A stretch of 64,000 bases of DNA from Exiguobacterium sp. s124. Its GTDB lineage: Bacteria; Bacillota; Bacilli; Exiguobacteriales; Exiguobacteriaceae. Below the pieces are notes generated by a model. It did not search any database and had not been told where the DNA came from. It saw only the letters and a program-made list of their open reading frames with translations. The stretch is from positions 1,860,001 through 1,924,000 of the forward strand of contig NZ_JACSKH010000001.1 of NCBI RefSeq assembly GCF_018617485.1, given 5' to 3'. Below, one piece after another: positions 18,291 to 27,765 of the stretch. The translations under genes and the position numbers were made by a program. Every line of letters starts with the position of its first letter. Positions within the stretch are counted from its first letter, which is position 1.

Positions 18291-19679
18291 ATGGATTCAA
18301 CAATTCTATTTCCTTCTTTACCTAAATGGTTTACACCTCGAGACTATCAAATTGACGCCATACAAAGATGGACAGAAAACGGGTATCACGGTTTGCTGGA
18401 AATGGCAACAGGAACCGGAAAAACGCTGACAGCTCTCACAGCCATTACAAAGCGCTTTGAGGAAACCCAACGTTTAGTAGTCGTCATTCTATGCCCTTAT
18501 CAACATTTAGTAGATCAATGGGCAAAAGATGCCAAATCTTTTGGAATGGATCCAATTCTATGCTATGGTTCAAAATCTCAATGGACATCGCTCTTGTCCG
18601 GGAAAATTACTCAATATAATTTTAAAATAAAAAATTTTATATGCGTGATCACTACCAATAACACATTTAAAAATGCTCATTTTCAAGCTCATCTCAGTCG
18701 AATATCCGATGGTGGAATGATTGTTGCAGACGAGGCACATAACTTAGGTACAAAACAATCTCTTCAGTCGCTTCCACCAACATTCAAAAATCGATTAGCA
18801 CTGAGCGCTACTCCAGTAAGACACCATGATGATATCGGAACGGAACAGTTATTAAATTATTTTGGTGGGTCAATATATAAGTTTACTTTGGAAGAAGCGA
18901 TTAAAAAAGGGTTTTTGACAAAGTATTATTACTACCCTCACCTAGTCTCTTTAACAGAAGATGAACTGGAAATTTATCACGACCTTACGAATAAAATTTC
19001 GAAATTAATTAACCTATCTGATCAACAATCAATCGAAGCCACTGGAAATAACACTGGTGCATTAGAGATGTTATTAATTAAACGAGCTCGATTGATTAAT
19101 TCAGCTCAACAAAAAGATATTTTATTGAAAAAACAGCTCAAAATGCAAGAAACTCTTAACCATACAATTGTCTATTGTGGCGACCATTCAAAGGATGATC
19201 AACGCCATGTAGATCACATTGCACAATTTTTACATGACGATTTGAACATATCAGCGAAAACCTTTACGTCAACTGAATCAAAAGAACTACGACAGACGCT
19301 ATTAAAGGAGTTTTCTGATAATACGATTCAAGCACTTGTCGCGATCCGTTGTCTAGATGAAGGCGTAGACGTTCCTTCTGCTGAGACCGCTTATATTTTA
19401 GCTAGTACCACGAATCCAAAAGAGTTCATTCAACGTCGCGGACGAATTTTGCGAAAACATCCTGGGAAAGAATATGCTTATATTCATGATTACATCGTCA
19501 TTCCACGCCCTTTAACAGAAATTGATTTACTAACTGACAAAGAATTTAATATTGAACGTCGATTATTGATGAATGAGCTAAAAAGGGTAAATGAGTTTGC
19601 ATCAATATCCGAAAATCACTATCAAGCACTTCAGATTTTAAATCCGATAAAAGAGGCTTTCAATCTTGTCGACCTATAA
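18291..19679 (+). CDS. SF2 helicase associated with DNA phosphorothioation (PbeA-like position)
   Basis: The 462-aa superfamily 2 helicase has a Q-like PRDYQIDAIQRW, Walker A MATGTGKT (38-45), DEAH (147-150), motif III LSATP, and C-terminal GVDVPSA and QRRGRILR (motif VI arginines). No nuclease domain is visible. A helicase of this length beside dnd genes is a recurrent family (as I recall, annotated as a DNA phosphorothioation system restriction enzyme, TIGR04095). It is the first of four same-strand genes with tiny gaps. I infer that it unwinds or translocates on DNA lacking the PT mark. Confidence 0.85.
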   Translation: MDSTILFPSLPKWFTPRDYQIDAIQRWTENGYHGLLEMATGTGKTLTALTAITKRFEETQRLVVVILCPYQHLVDQWAKDAKSFGMDPILCYGSKSQWTSLLSGKITQYNFKIKNFICVITTNNTFKNAHFQAHLSRISDGGMIVADEAHNLGTKQSLQSLPPTFKNRLALSATPVRHHDDIGTEQLLNYFGGSIYKFTLEEAIKKGFLTKYYYYPHLVSLTEDELEIYHDLTNKISKLINLSDQQSIEATGNNTGALEMLLIKRARLINSAQQKDILLKKQLKMQETLNHTIVYCGDHSKDDQRHVDHIAQFLHDDLNISAKTFTSTESKELRQTLLKEFSDNTIQALVAIRCLDEGVDVPSAETAYILASTTNPKEFIQRRGRILRKHPGKEYAYIHDYIVIPRPLTEIDLLTDKEFNIERRLLMNELKRVNEFASISENHYQALQILNPIKEAFNLVDL

Positions 19680-19699
19680 ACTAACGAGGGGTGATCACG

Positions 19700-19888
19700 A
19701 TGAATCCAAATCAATCAAACAGTGAGAATGATGTTTATGCATTATTAAGCGAGTTATCAGAAACAGAACAGCAAATTCTCCAAAATATTATTCGTTTAGA
19801 AAAAGACTACTTAGATAAAGAAGGTTCATTTACTGCTGCACAATTACCTGATGAATTTTCTAAACTAATTAAAAAGGAGTACATCTGA
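19700..19888 (+). CDS. 62-aa helical protein in the helicase/ATPase cassette
   Basis: GAGGGG at 19686-19691 sits 8 bases before the ATG at 19700, better than the GTG at 19691, which is part of that site. The product is acidic and helical (LSELSETEQQILQNIIRLEKDYL) with no membrane segment. It lies between helicase and ATPase, with a single base before the ATPase ATG, so it is almost certainly co-translated. The function is unknown; it could be a small subunit or regulator of the ATPase. Confidence 0.65.
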   Translation: MNPNQSNSENDVYALLSELSETEQQILQNIIRLEKDYLDKEGSFTAAQLPDEFSKLIKKEYI

Positions 19889-19889
19889 C

Positions 19890-21908
19890 ATGATTCTTAA
19901 GCAAGTCATCATTGAAAACTTCCGTCAATACTACGGGCAGAATACAATTGAATTTGCACATGGATCAGGAAAAAATGTTACTGTCATCCATGGCGAAAAT
20001 GGAAGTGGTAAAACAGCATTACTCACAGCTTTAATTTGGGGATTTTATGGACGAGAACTCAAATTACCGAATCCTGAGTCTATTTTTAATAACAAGGCTG
20101 TCCAAGAGAGCACGAAGAGTCAAGATGATTTGATAACAGCGGTACAAATTAAATTTGAACATAATGATTATGAATACGAGTTACGACGTATTCTACACGC
20201 AAAATTTGATCAAGATCACAATATTCTCAATCTACCTAAAAACAAGACAATCAATCAAAAAATCGAATTAACTAAACGTAATATCGATACTAATCAATCT
20301 ACTAAAATCAAAGATATTTCATACGAGATCAATCGCATTTTGCCATATAAGTTGCATACATTCTTCTTCTTTGATGGTGAACGAATGGACCATCTAGGAA
20401 AAAAAGAGGCTTATACTGAAATTCGTGATTCAATCAAGCGAATGATGGGATTAGAATTATTTGATAATTCTATTGAACATTTAAGCAAAACCATTATCAA
20501 ACTTCGTGATGAGGTATCCAAAAACGTCAAAAGTGAATTAAGTGATAAATATTTACGCATAAATCAACTTGAAGATGAAAAGATTAAAAAGAAACAGCAA
20601 CTCACTGAGACAAAACAAGAACTTGCTGCTGCTCAGACTGAATTGAAAAGTATAGAAAATGCTTTACGCAATGGCGAAGAAACAAGAACTTTCCAGGTCA
20701 CACGTGATCACTTAGTTGAGTCAATCAAAGAAACAAAAAATGCCTTTGATGAGAAATTAAAAGAGTTGAGAATCCTACTGTCTCGCTCAAGTCATTTAGC
20801 ATTTTCAACCTTACCAATCAAAAGATTTCTGCGGATTGCGCATACAACTGACCAAGGTACGATTGAAAAATTGATTCATCCTGATTTGATTCCGACTTTA
20901 CTCTCAAACGGAAAATGCTTATGCGGACACGAACTTGAAACGACGACAATCGCATCTTTAGAAGAAGTACAACAAGAGGTCTTAAATCTATCTAGTTCAA
21001 AAAATGAAATGGACCAACTTTATTTCCAATTAAGCGGATGGGAAGTTGCTAGAACTCATTTTTATTCGGAAATCAAACGACTCGTTGGAGAGCGTGAAGA
21101 ATTGAGAGAAACACTCAGAGGTTTGGAAGAGGAGTTACGAGAAATTGAAGAACGTATGAAAGCCAACTCTCGTAATATCGAAAATTCATCTAATCTAATT
21201 GAAAGAGAATCATCAGTTCGGACTGCAATCGTAAAAGCAGAGGCGAATATAGAAAATTTAATCCGCTCCATTGACGACATCTCAAAAGAAGAAGATCTCT
21301 TAAATAAAGAAGTTAGTAAACTGACTAAAGCAGAAGAAAGACAGTTAAAACTCCAACTTGCTTTGGAGTCTGCTACAAAAGTAAAAAACACTTTGATTGG
21401 TCTATTAAAACTGAGAGAGTCTCAAGTGAAAACTGAATTGGAAGAAAAGATTAAGCTCACCTATTCTCAGTTATTACGAAAAGATTATCCAATCTCGCTT
21501 ACTGATAATTACGAACTCCTCGTTTCAGATGTAAACGGAGGTAGTATCGGTTTATCACAAGGAGAATCACAAATTACGAGCCTTGCTTTTATCGGAGCCA
21601 TTGTTGATTTAACACGAGAGTATAAAGACAAAGAAAAAGGCCATGCTTTAGATGAAGATTTGAAACTAGGAAATATTTTCCCTCTTGTAATGGATTCTCC
21701 ATTTGGAGCACTTGATGCAGATCATCGGTCTCGTGTGGCAACGAATTTACCGAAGCTATCTGATCAGGTAGTTGTCATTGTATCTACTTCACAATGGCGT
21801 GGAGAAGTAGACGAAGCTATTAATCATCGGATTGGAAAGTCATATAAATTACTCAACTACACCAATGGAGATACAGGAGAATACACTGAGATTGCGGAGG
21901 TAATGTAA
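19890..21908 (+). CDS. DndD-like SMC/Rad50-type ATPase with C-x-C centre (PbeC-like position)
   Basis: The 672-aa protein has Walker A GENGSGKT (35-42), long coiled coils, a CLCG sequence (C343, C345) midway where Rad50 carries its CxxC zinc hook, the signature LSQGESQITSLAF and Walker B VMDSPFGALDADHR, then QVVVIVSTSQWRGEV. The C-terminal blocks resemble the two DndD copies, but the ending (STSQWRGEV instead of LSTDSEI) and the hook mark it as a separate subfamily. It probably handles DNA ends or structures for interference rather than modification. It overlaps the next gene by one base (TAATG). Confidence 0.88.
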   Translation: MILKQVIIENFRQYYGQNTIEFAHGSGKNVTVIHGENGSGKTALLTALIWGFYGRELKLPNPESIFNNKAVQESTKSQDDLITAVQIKFEHNDYEYELRRILHAKFDQDHNILNLPKNKTINQKIELTKRNIDTNQSTKIKDISYEINRILPYKLHTFFFFDGERMDHLGKKEAYTEIRDSIKRMMGLELFDNSIEHLSKTIIKLRDEVSKNVKSELSDKYLRINQLEDEKIKKKQQLTETKQELAAAQTELKSIENALRNGEETRTFQVTRDHLVESIKETKNAFDEKLKELRILLSRSSHLAFSTLPIKRFLRIAHTTDQGTIEKLIHPDLIPTLLSNGKCLCGHELETTTIASLEEVQQEVLNLSSSKNEMDQLYFQLSGWEVARTHFYSEIKRLVGEREELRETLRGLEEELREIEERMKANSRNIENSSNLIERESSVRTAIVKAEANIENLIRSIDDISKEEDLLNKEVSKLTKAEERQLKLQLALESATKVKNTLIGLLKLRESQVKTELEEKIKLTYSQLLRKDYPISLTDNYELLVSDVNGGSIGLSQGESQITSLAFIGAIVDLTREYKDKEKGHALDEDLKLGNIFPLVMDSPFGALDADHRSRVATNLPKLSDQVVVIVSTSQWRGEVDEAINHRIGKSYKLLNYTNGDTGEYTEIAEVM

Positions 21909-22372
21909 TGGCAAAACGTTCTGTGCGTCGGGATAGCACACAAGATCATATGTACGCAACGTTAAAAGAAGATGCTCAACTATTCGAAACTTATAAAGAT
22001 GCTTTTATGGCCGCTTTGCTGTTTGGTTATAGCAATGAACGAAGAAAAAAAGTAAAGCCAGGTCCTGAAATTTTGTTAGGCATTTTTTCAGAACAAGATT
22101 TACAACTCATGAAATTGATTATGCATTTAGAAAATACATTTGAACGGTTCTCAGTCGACAACGATTCTGAGGATGAATCAGAGGTGACACTCGAAAACTA
22201 CGAGATTATCGAGGAATACGCTGCGGGAGGATTAGATGCTCTTTATCAAGAGCTAGAAATCTTCTTGAGCGATCCAGAGTCTGCACAAAATGCTTATTTA
22301 GATTTAATGATTGAATACGAAAACAAAAAGTTCAATACTGAAGATTTAATCAATGAACTTCCATTTAATTAA
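21908..22372 (+). CDS. Dnd-associated small protein (dnd_assoc_4-like; PbeD-like position)
   Basis: The 154-aa protein starts with basic RSVRRDSTQDHMYATL followed by FETYKDAFMAALLFGYSNERR, a pattern I recognise from the family called DNA phosphorothioation-associated protein 4. The C-terminal half is acidic and helical. It ends the four-gene cassette and is followed by a strong terminator. Its biochemical role is unknown; its constant company with the SMC-like ATPase suggests a DNA-binding or targeting partner. Confidence 0.75.
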   Translation: MAKRSVRRDSTQDHMYATLKEDAQLFETYKDAFMAALLFGYSNERRKKVKPGPEILLGIFSEQDLQLMKLIMHLENTFERFSVDNDSEDESEVTLENYEIIEEYAAGGLDALYQELEIFLSDPESAQNAYLDLMIEYENKKFNTEDLINELPFN

Positions 22373-22378
22373 TATTAG

Positions 22379-22422
22379 CCGCCTACAAATCAGTATAATA
22401 ATGAGTTTGTAGGCGGTTTTTT
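22379..22422. terminator. Bidirectional terminator at the right end of the PT island
   Basis: An 11-bp perfect stem (CCGCCTACAAA / TTTGTAGGCGG, 16-base loop) is followed by six T. It separates the island from the convergent MazG-like gene. Confidence 0.85.
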
Positions 22423-22748
22423 CATTCTAATATTTCTTCCAAAAACAATCCTTTATCGAATCCACCTTTAAGCTCTCGCTTGTTTCTTCGAATTACTTCT
22501 AACTCCTCATAGGATGCACCATGCATTTTACCAATTGCATAAGCAAGTTCTAAGATATCGGCTAACTCCTCTAAGCATTCTTCATCAATATTCGCATCTT
22601 CATACTCTTTTAACTCTTCGTAGAGCTTTAATCTCGCTTGTTCAAAATGTTCAGCTTGATTCAAGTGTTTAACGATAACTTGTTTCCCTTCTGCCTGAAT
22701 TATTTCGGGCACACGATCACGTACTAATTTATTATAATTCACATTCAT
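22422..22748 (-). CDS. MazG-like nucleoside triphosphate pyrophosphohydrolase
   Basis: The 108-aa all-alpha NTP-PPase has the N-terminal YNKLVRDRVPEII typical of the phosphoribosyl-ATP pyrophosphohydrolase-like group. Metal-binding acidic motifs follow: EELKEYE and then EELADILEL. Such enzymes hydrolyse non-canonical or excess NTPs. GGAGG is only 2 bases before the ATG at 22748, so the in-frame GTG at 22742 (spacing 8) may be the real start. It follows the 67-aa gene by 6 bases and probably shares its transcript. Confidence 0.82.
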   Translation of the reverse strand: MNVNYNKLVRDRVPEIIQAEGKQVIVKHLNQAEHFEQARLKLYEELKEYEDANIDEECLEELADILELAYAIGKMHGASYEELEVIRRNKRELKGGFDKGLFLEEILE

Positions 22749-22754
22749 TACCTC

Positions 22755-22958
22755 CTACTCTACCACCTCAAACGCCTTCACATAAGCCACATGATCCAAC
22801 ATCACAATCAACTCGTCCTCAAATTGCACGAATCCATCGCTCGCATGTCGAAACGATTGATAAATTGACTCTAATGCCTCATATCGCGTATCCGCTTCTA
22901 CCATGTACGTCAGCACTTCCCCATTGACCAAATGGAATTCAATCTCGAATGTTTTCAT
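22755..22958 (-). CDS. Hypothetical 67-aa protein
   Basis: The ATG at 22958 is preceded by AAGGAAG at a good distance, so the start at 22982 is unlikely. The product reads like a small alpha/beta domain (FEIEFHLVNGEVLTYMVEAD, RYEALESIYQSF). I do not recognise the family. It is upstream of the MazG-like gene in the same short operon. Confidence 0.65.
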   Translation of the reverse strand: MKTFEIEFHLVNGEVLTYMVEADTRYEALESIYQSFRHASDGFVQFEDELIVMLDHVAYVKAFEVVE

Positions 22959-23039
22959 CGGGTTCACTTCCTTTCGCTCCACTACGTATGTATTACTCTT
23001 TTCCCTATTTCGCGATTCAATGTACTGGAACGTTTTGCT

Positions 23040-23618
23040 TTAACCCCACTCCGGTTTGATTGCATCAATGATTAGAGAAGGAAACACAAGCTGCTCTCCT
23101 TGATTTCGAGGGTCGTACTTCTTGGACCGAAAGATGACGCCATCGTCTCCATCCCAATCCTGTTGATGAAATTTTCCATTCTCGTCGCAGTACTCAAGTA
23201 ATTTCACTTCATAGCCAGCCGTTTCAAACAGACGGATGATGGATTGATAGGTATGGACAATCTTATGACTCGCAGCGGGATGATCTTTCGGACCAGGTCC
23301 GCCGACTTGGACAATCTGTTGATAAGACTCATCTGGAAAATATCCATCTGGTACCGCACAGCGAATATAACCTAGAGGCTTTAAGTAGTTTCGGCACAGT
23401 TTCGCTGCGGCCACCCCTTCTTCATACGTGAGATGTTCCCATACATGCTCGGCTAAAATTGCTTTGATTGAATGTACATCAAAACGATTTTGCCACGCAG
23501 GTTCGTCCAATATGTTTAATTCTTCTTCCTGTGTATGGATCCAACCTGGATTGTTGTTGTACTCCCCCGCTCCAATCACAAGCTTGATTTCATCCGACTT
23601 TCGATTCGAAGATTTCAT
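23040..23618 (-). CDS. Class I SAM-dependent methyltransferase-like protein (COG4627 type)
   Basis: AAAGGAG lies 8 bases before the ATG at 23618, giving 192 aa. LVIGAGEYNNNPGWIHT is the glycine-rich SAM motif I of this group. AILAEHVWEHL followed by LKPLGYIRCAVPDG is the motif II-IV block typical of predicted methyltransferases in COG4627. The C-terminal part (LEYCDENGKFHQQDWDGDDG) also belongs to the family. The substrate is unknown. It lies alone on the reverse strand in the transition to the higher-GC backbone. Confidence 0.75.
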   Translation of the reverse strand: MKSSNRKSDEIKLVIGAGEYNNNPGWIHTQEEELNILDEPAWQNRFDVHSIKAILAEHVWEHLTYEEGVAAAKLCRNYLKPLGYIRCAVPDGYFPDESYQQIVQVGGPGPKDHPAASHKIVHTYQSIIRLFETAGYEVKLLEYCDENGKFHQQDWDGDDGVIFRSKKYDPRNQGEQLVFPSLIIDAIKPEWG

Positions 23619-23813
23619 CTGCCCCACTCCTTTTCAAACAGTCCTATGCACGCTTCCTATTCCATATATCTTTCAATTACTCCTTTTGAAACCAAGATAA
23701 AAATTCTTCTAGCTATCGAAAGGAAAGATTTTCCTCTAATCTGAAAATAGTCAGAATATTACGTACTCTTACATATTTTCACTACATTATAGTCAAAGGA
23801 GAGATTTTACGAT

Positions 23814-24506
23814 ATGGCCTATCACTTCACATGCGAACACTTAACGAAACAGTTTGATACGGGTGACGTCAAAACGGTCGCCTTGCAAGACATCAACCTC
23901 CGCTTCGAACACGGAGACTTCATCTCCATCATCGGACCGTCGGGGTCTGGGAAATCGACGCTCCTCAGTCTGATCGGTACACTCGACCGTCCGACAGAGG
24001 GCACCTTACTCTTCAACGACGAACCAATCTCGACGCTATCTGCGAAACAACTCGCGGATTTCCGATTCGAGAACATCGGCTTCATCTTCCAACAGTTCCA
24101 CTTGATCCCGACGTTGACGGCGCTTGAGAACGTCATGTCCCCGCTCTTCGGACGAAAAGTCGATTACGACGTCCACGAACGCGCGCTCGAACTGTTGAAA
24201 GAGGTCGGTCTCGCTGACAAGGTCGATTCGTTACCGTCCCAACTGTCAGGCGGTCAACAACAACGTGTCGCCGTCGCCCGTGCCCTCATTCATCGCCCCA
24301 AATGGCTCCTCGCCGATGAGCCGACGGGAAACCTCGACACGCACACGGGTGACGTCATTTTTGACCTTTTGATCCGCTTGAATCGCGAGAACGGATGTGG
24401 CGTCCTGTTCGTCACCCATGACCCAGAACTCGCCGACCGGGCCAACCGAAAAATCGAGATGCGCGACGGGCAGGTCGTCGCTATGAGCGACGTCCATCAT
24501 GCTTAA
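23814..24506 (+). CDS. ABC exporter ATP-binding protein, MacB/LolD type
   Basis: The 230-aa nucleotide-binding subunit has Walker A GPSGSGKS, Q-loop FQQFHL, signature LSGGQQQRVAVARAL, Walker B WLLADEPTGNLD and H-loop VTHD. This is the canonical set for the family that partners FtsX-like permeases in exporting peptides, lipoproteins or antibiotics. AAAGGAGAG precedes the ATG at 23814. It overlaps the permease gene by 8 bases. High GC and C-ending codons mark the return to the chromosomal backbone. Confidence 0.93.
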   Translation: MAYHFTCEHLTKQFDTGDVKTVALQDINLRFEHGDFISIIGPSGSGKSTLLSLIGTLDRPTEGTLLFNDEPISTLSAKQLADFRFENIGFIFQQFHLIPTLTALENVMSPLFGRKVDYDVHERALELLKEVGLADKVDSLPSQLSGGQQQRVAVARALIHRPKWLLADEPTGNLDTHTGDVIFDLLIRLNRENGCGVLFVTHDPELADRANRKIEMRDGQVVAMSDVHHA

Positions 24507-27500
24507 GTTCATCTGGAACTCATGGTGGCGGAATAAAGAACGATTCATCCTGCTCATGGTCGGGATGCTCATCGTCAGCACCGGGCTCAGCTATCTTCTC
24601 GGGGTGACCCAGGCGAATAACGGAACGGTCGTCAACGAGCTGCAAAAACGTTGGGACTCGTCTTATCACATCGTCGTCCGTCCGGAAGGCAGCCGAAGCG
24701 TAACGGAAGATTTGAACTTGCTCGAGCCGAACTATATGAGCGGACTCGAAGGCGGGATCACGCGCGAACAATACGAGACGATCCAACAAATTGCCGACAT
24801 CGATGTCGCGGCACCGATTGCCATGATCGGGTCGACGTATTCGAGCTCGTTCACCCAAACGCATACGTTTGATAAAGCAGGACTTTATCGCCTCAAGATG
24901 AACACGCTCATCGATACGGGCATTGAAAAAATCAATGACTTCCAAGACTTGAAAGCCTACTTTTGGGTCGGCTGGATGCCGAACGGCGATTCCACCCACA
25001 TCGGCATCGGTCCGACCGCCCTATATGAAGAATTCCCACTCGATTACGGGAGCGACGTCATGCTCGCAGGGATCGACCCGGTCGCCGAAGCGAAGCTCGT
25101 CGGGTTAGACGATGCCGTACAAACGACAGAGTTCAGTCGTTACTTCAATGAAGAGGATGTCCCAGAGCCTTACGATGAAGAAGTCACGACAATCCCGATT
25201 TTGATGAGTACAAAAGACTACGTCGATGCCTCGATCAACTACACCATCGAAGAAGTCGATGCCGATACGAGCGACGCAGAAAAATTCATCAATACGTATT
25301 TAGAGAACGGAAAAGAGGAATACCTGGATAGCTTGAAAGGGACAAAAGTTGCCTCATACGACTTTACAGCACAACAAATGCACGACAATATCACAAAACA
25401 TATTTTAGAAGGAAAGCCACAGCCACAAGACCCTCGTCTCACGATGGAATATACGTGGATTGCCGAGAAGGCGTCACCCCTCGTCTACGAGGGCGTGACG
25501 AGCCCGTTCCCGAAACGTTGGCCGTACTCGTATCAAATCAAGCCGTTCCTCGCTGAGGGTCGCGTCGCTTATGGTCAAGAAAGTATGTATCGCAAGTCCA
25601 ATTTATATGCGGAAGACATCAACGATGCACCAAAAGTAAGATATAACTACATCGGATTATTCGACCCATAGAAACTGAAGCTGTCAAAAGATCCATTGAC
25701 GGAACTTCCGATGGAGACGTATTTCCCGGCAAGCGCCGAATGGGTCATGAACTCGAAAGACGAGCCTGTCAACCCACCGACGACCGTCAAACCGACGAAT
25801 AACCCGTATAGCTTCTTGACGAAGCCACCTTCGATGTTGACGACACTCGACGCGGCGTTCGCCATCGCCGGTGACAAGGCCATCTCGGCCATTCGCGTCA
25901 ACGTGAAAGGCGTGGACGTCTTGAACGAAGAGAGTGAAGCGAAGCTCCAAGCGGTCGCCAAGGAGATCGAAGACAAGACCGGTCTCATCACGGACGTCAC
26001 GCTCGGGTCGTCTCCACAATACGCCGTCACCTATCTCCCTGGTTTAAAAGGAGAAAGTTCGCTCGGTTGGATTCAGCAGCCATGGATTAAAATCGGGTCG
26101 TCGATCACGATCTTCCAAGAAGCGAAACTCGGCTTCTCCGGCGTCGTCGCGAGCGTCATCCTCGTCGCGATGTTGTATGTGTTCAGCTCGAACATCATCA
26201 TGTTGTACGCACGGAAGAAAGAGTTCGCCATCCTCTTGTCGCTCGGTTGGCGTCCGAGTCAGCTGTCGAAACTGTTATTTTTAGAAGCCACGATCCTCGG
26301 GTCGATGGTCGCGCTCATCTCGTGGATGATTCTCGGAACGTTCCTTTGGACAGCTGCCGGCTCGACTTCGATTACCCGTATCCTATTAATTGGCCTAGCT
26401 GGTCTCTTAATTTACTGGCTCGGGACACTCATCCCGATTCGACTCGTCCGTCGCATCAAGCCATATGAGACGATACAGTCCGGTGAAGTCTCAAAAGGAC
26501 GCCGTCTCGGCCGCTCACGCTCGAGCGTCGGCATGAGCTTGAACCAGCTCGTGACGTATTGGCCACGAACGTTGTTGTCGATTCTCGCCATCGCTTTACC
26601 GACGAGTCTGTTCGGCTTCTTCTTGTTCGTCACGTTCCGCCTCCAAGGCGTCTTGTATACGACGTGGATCGGGGAGTTCGTGGCACTTGAAGTCGGGACG
26701 ATGCATTACGTCGCCATGGGTGTCGCCTTACTGATTGCGATGCTCACAACGACCGAGATCATGTGGCAAAACGTCTCCGAACGAAAACCACAACTCGCCG
26801 TCTTGAAAGCGCTCGGTTGGCAGAATACGTCCATCCGTCGTCTCGTCTTGACAGAAGGTGCGTTGACCGGATTCTTCGCCGGACTACTCGGTGTGACGTT
26901 CACCATCATCATCGTCACGATCATGTATCAACAGTTCCCGACGTCAGAGCTACCATTCTTGTTTGCGACCATTCTCATCCCGGTCGTGACAGGTGTCTTA
27001 GGTGCATTGCTTCCTGCTGAGCGTGCGGTCCGTATCACGCCGGCTGAAGCGATTGGTGGGCATGTCATCAACCAAAAGCAAGTCGAGAAACGCTTCCGCT
27101 TCGTCCTCGGGACGACGGCGACGGCACTCGTCGTTGGAATCATCAGCTTGTTCGTCTTCACGTCACCAGAAGTCAAGCCGGTCACAGAAGAAGCAAAAGC
27201 GACACCAACCCCGACCGCACAGACGACGGGTGCAAAACAGGCTGATTTAAAAACAGATAAACCGAAAGAAGCTAAGGCTACCACACCAAAAGAAGATGAC
27301 CTTCAAAAAATCATGGACCTTGGCACGTTCCAAACGTTTATCGGTGACCCGCGATTGAAGAAACGTGAATTCCAAGTGGGTGAACCCGTTTACGCCTCTC
27401 CGGACGGAACCGAGCCGGAAGACGGAAAACGATTCGTCAGCCTACCGATTACCTTGTATGACAAAGATAAGGGCTATGGTGGCTATGCGGACTATCGTCC

Positions 27501-27723
27501 GAACGGATTCCGCATGTACACGTCAGATGGCACAAAGTACAGTCCGGTCGACATGGTCAACCACAATAAGAAAGCGTTCCAAGGCGGCTTCCGTTACAAG
27601 CCAGGCGAGAAGTCCGAAATTGATTTAGTCTTCCTCGTTCCAGAGAATGAGAAGACACTCGTCTTGTTCGCTTCGAGTGATGCCATGCCGAAAACCTATA
27701 CCGTCAAAATTGATGTCCCATAA
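24499..27723 (+). pseudogene. FtsX-like ABC permease interrupted by an in-frame TAG
   Basis: One frame runs from the ATG at 24499 to the TAA at 27721-27723 and is broken only by TAG at 25669-25671. Upstream (390 aa) are TM1 (about residues 15-37) and an extracytoplasmic MacB-like domain ending IGLFDP. Downstream, KLKLSKDPLTELPMETYFPA continues without any break in sense. Then come four-helix FtsX modules (ILVAMLYVFSSNIIMLYARKKEF; TEIMWQNVSERKPQLAVLKALGW) and a Pro/Thr/Lys-rich linker to a C-terminal extracellular domain resembling DUF4352. An internal restart at 25696 would lack TM1 and has no good binding site. It is probably a nonsense mutation or sequencing error; readthrough is possible. 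Confidence 0.8.
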
Positions 27724-27726
27724 ACG

Positions 27727-27765
27727 AAACAACGTCGCCCCGGAGTCGAGGCGACGTTGTTTTTT
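27727..27765. terminator. Terminator after the ABC permease
   Basis: A 13-bp stem (AAACAACGTCGCC / GGCGACGTTGTTT, 10-base loop) is followed by T's, between convergent genes. Confidence 0.88.

Noticed and set aside
24520-24999. 159-codon reverse-strand frame opposite the ABC permease
   Set aside because: It mirrors the GC-rich codon pattern of the permease; no start signal or recognisable protein.
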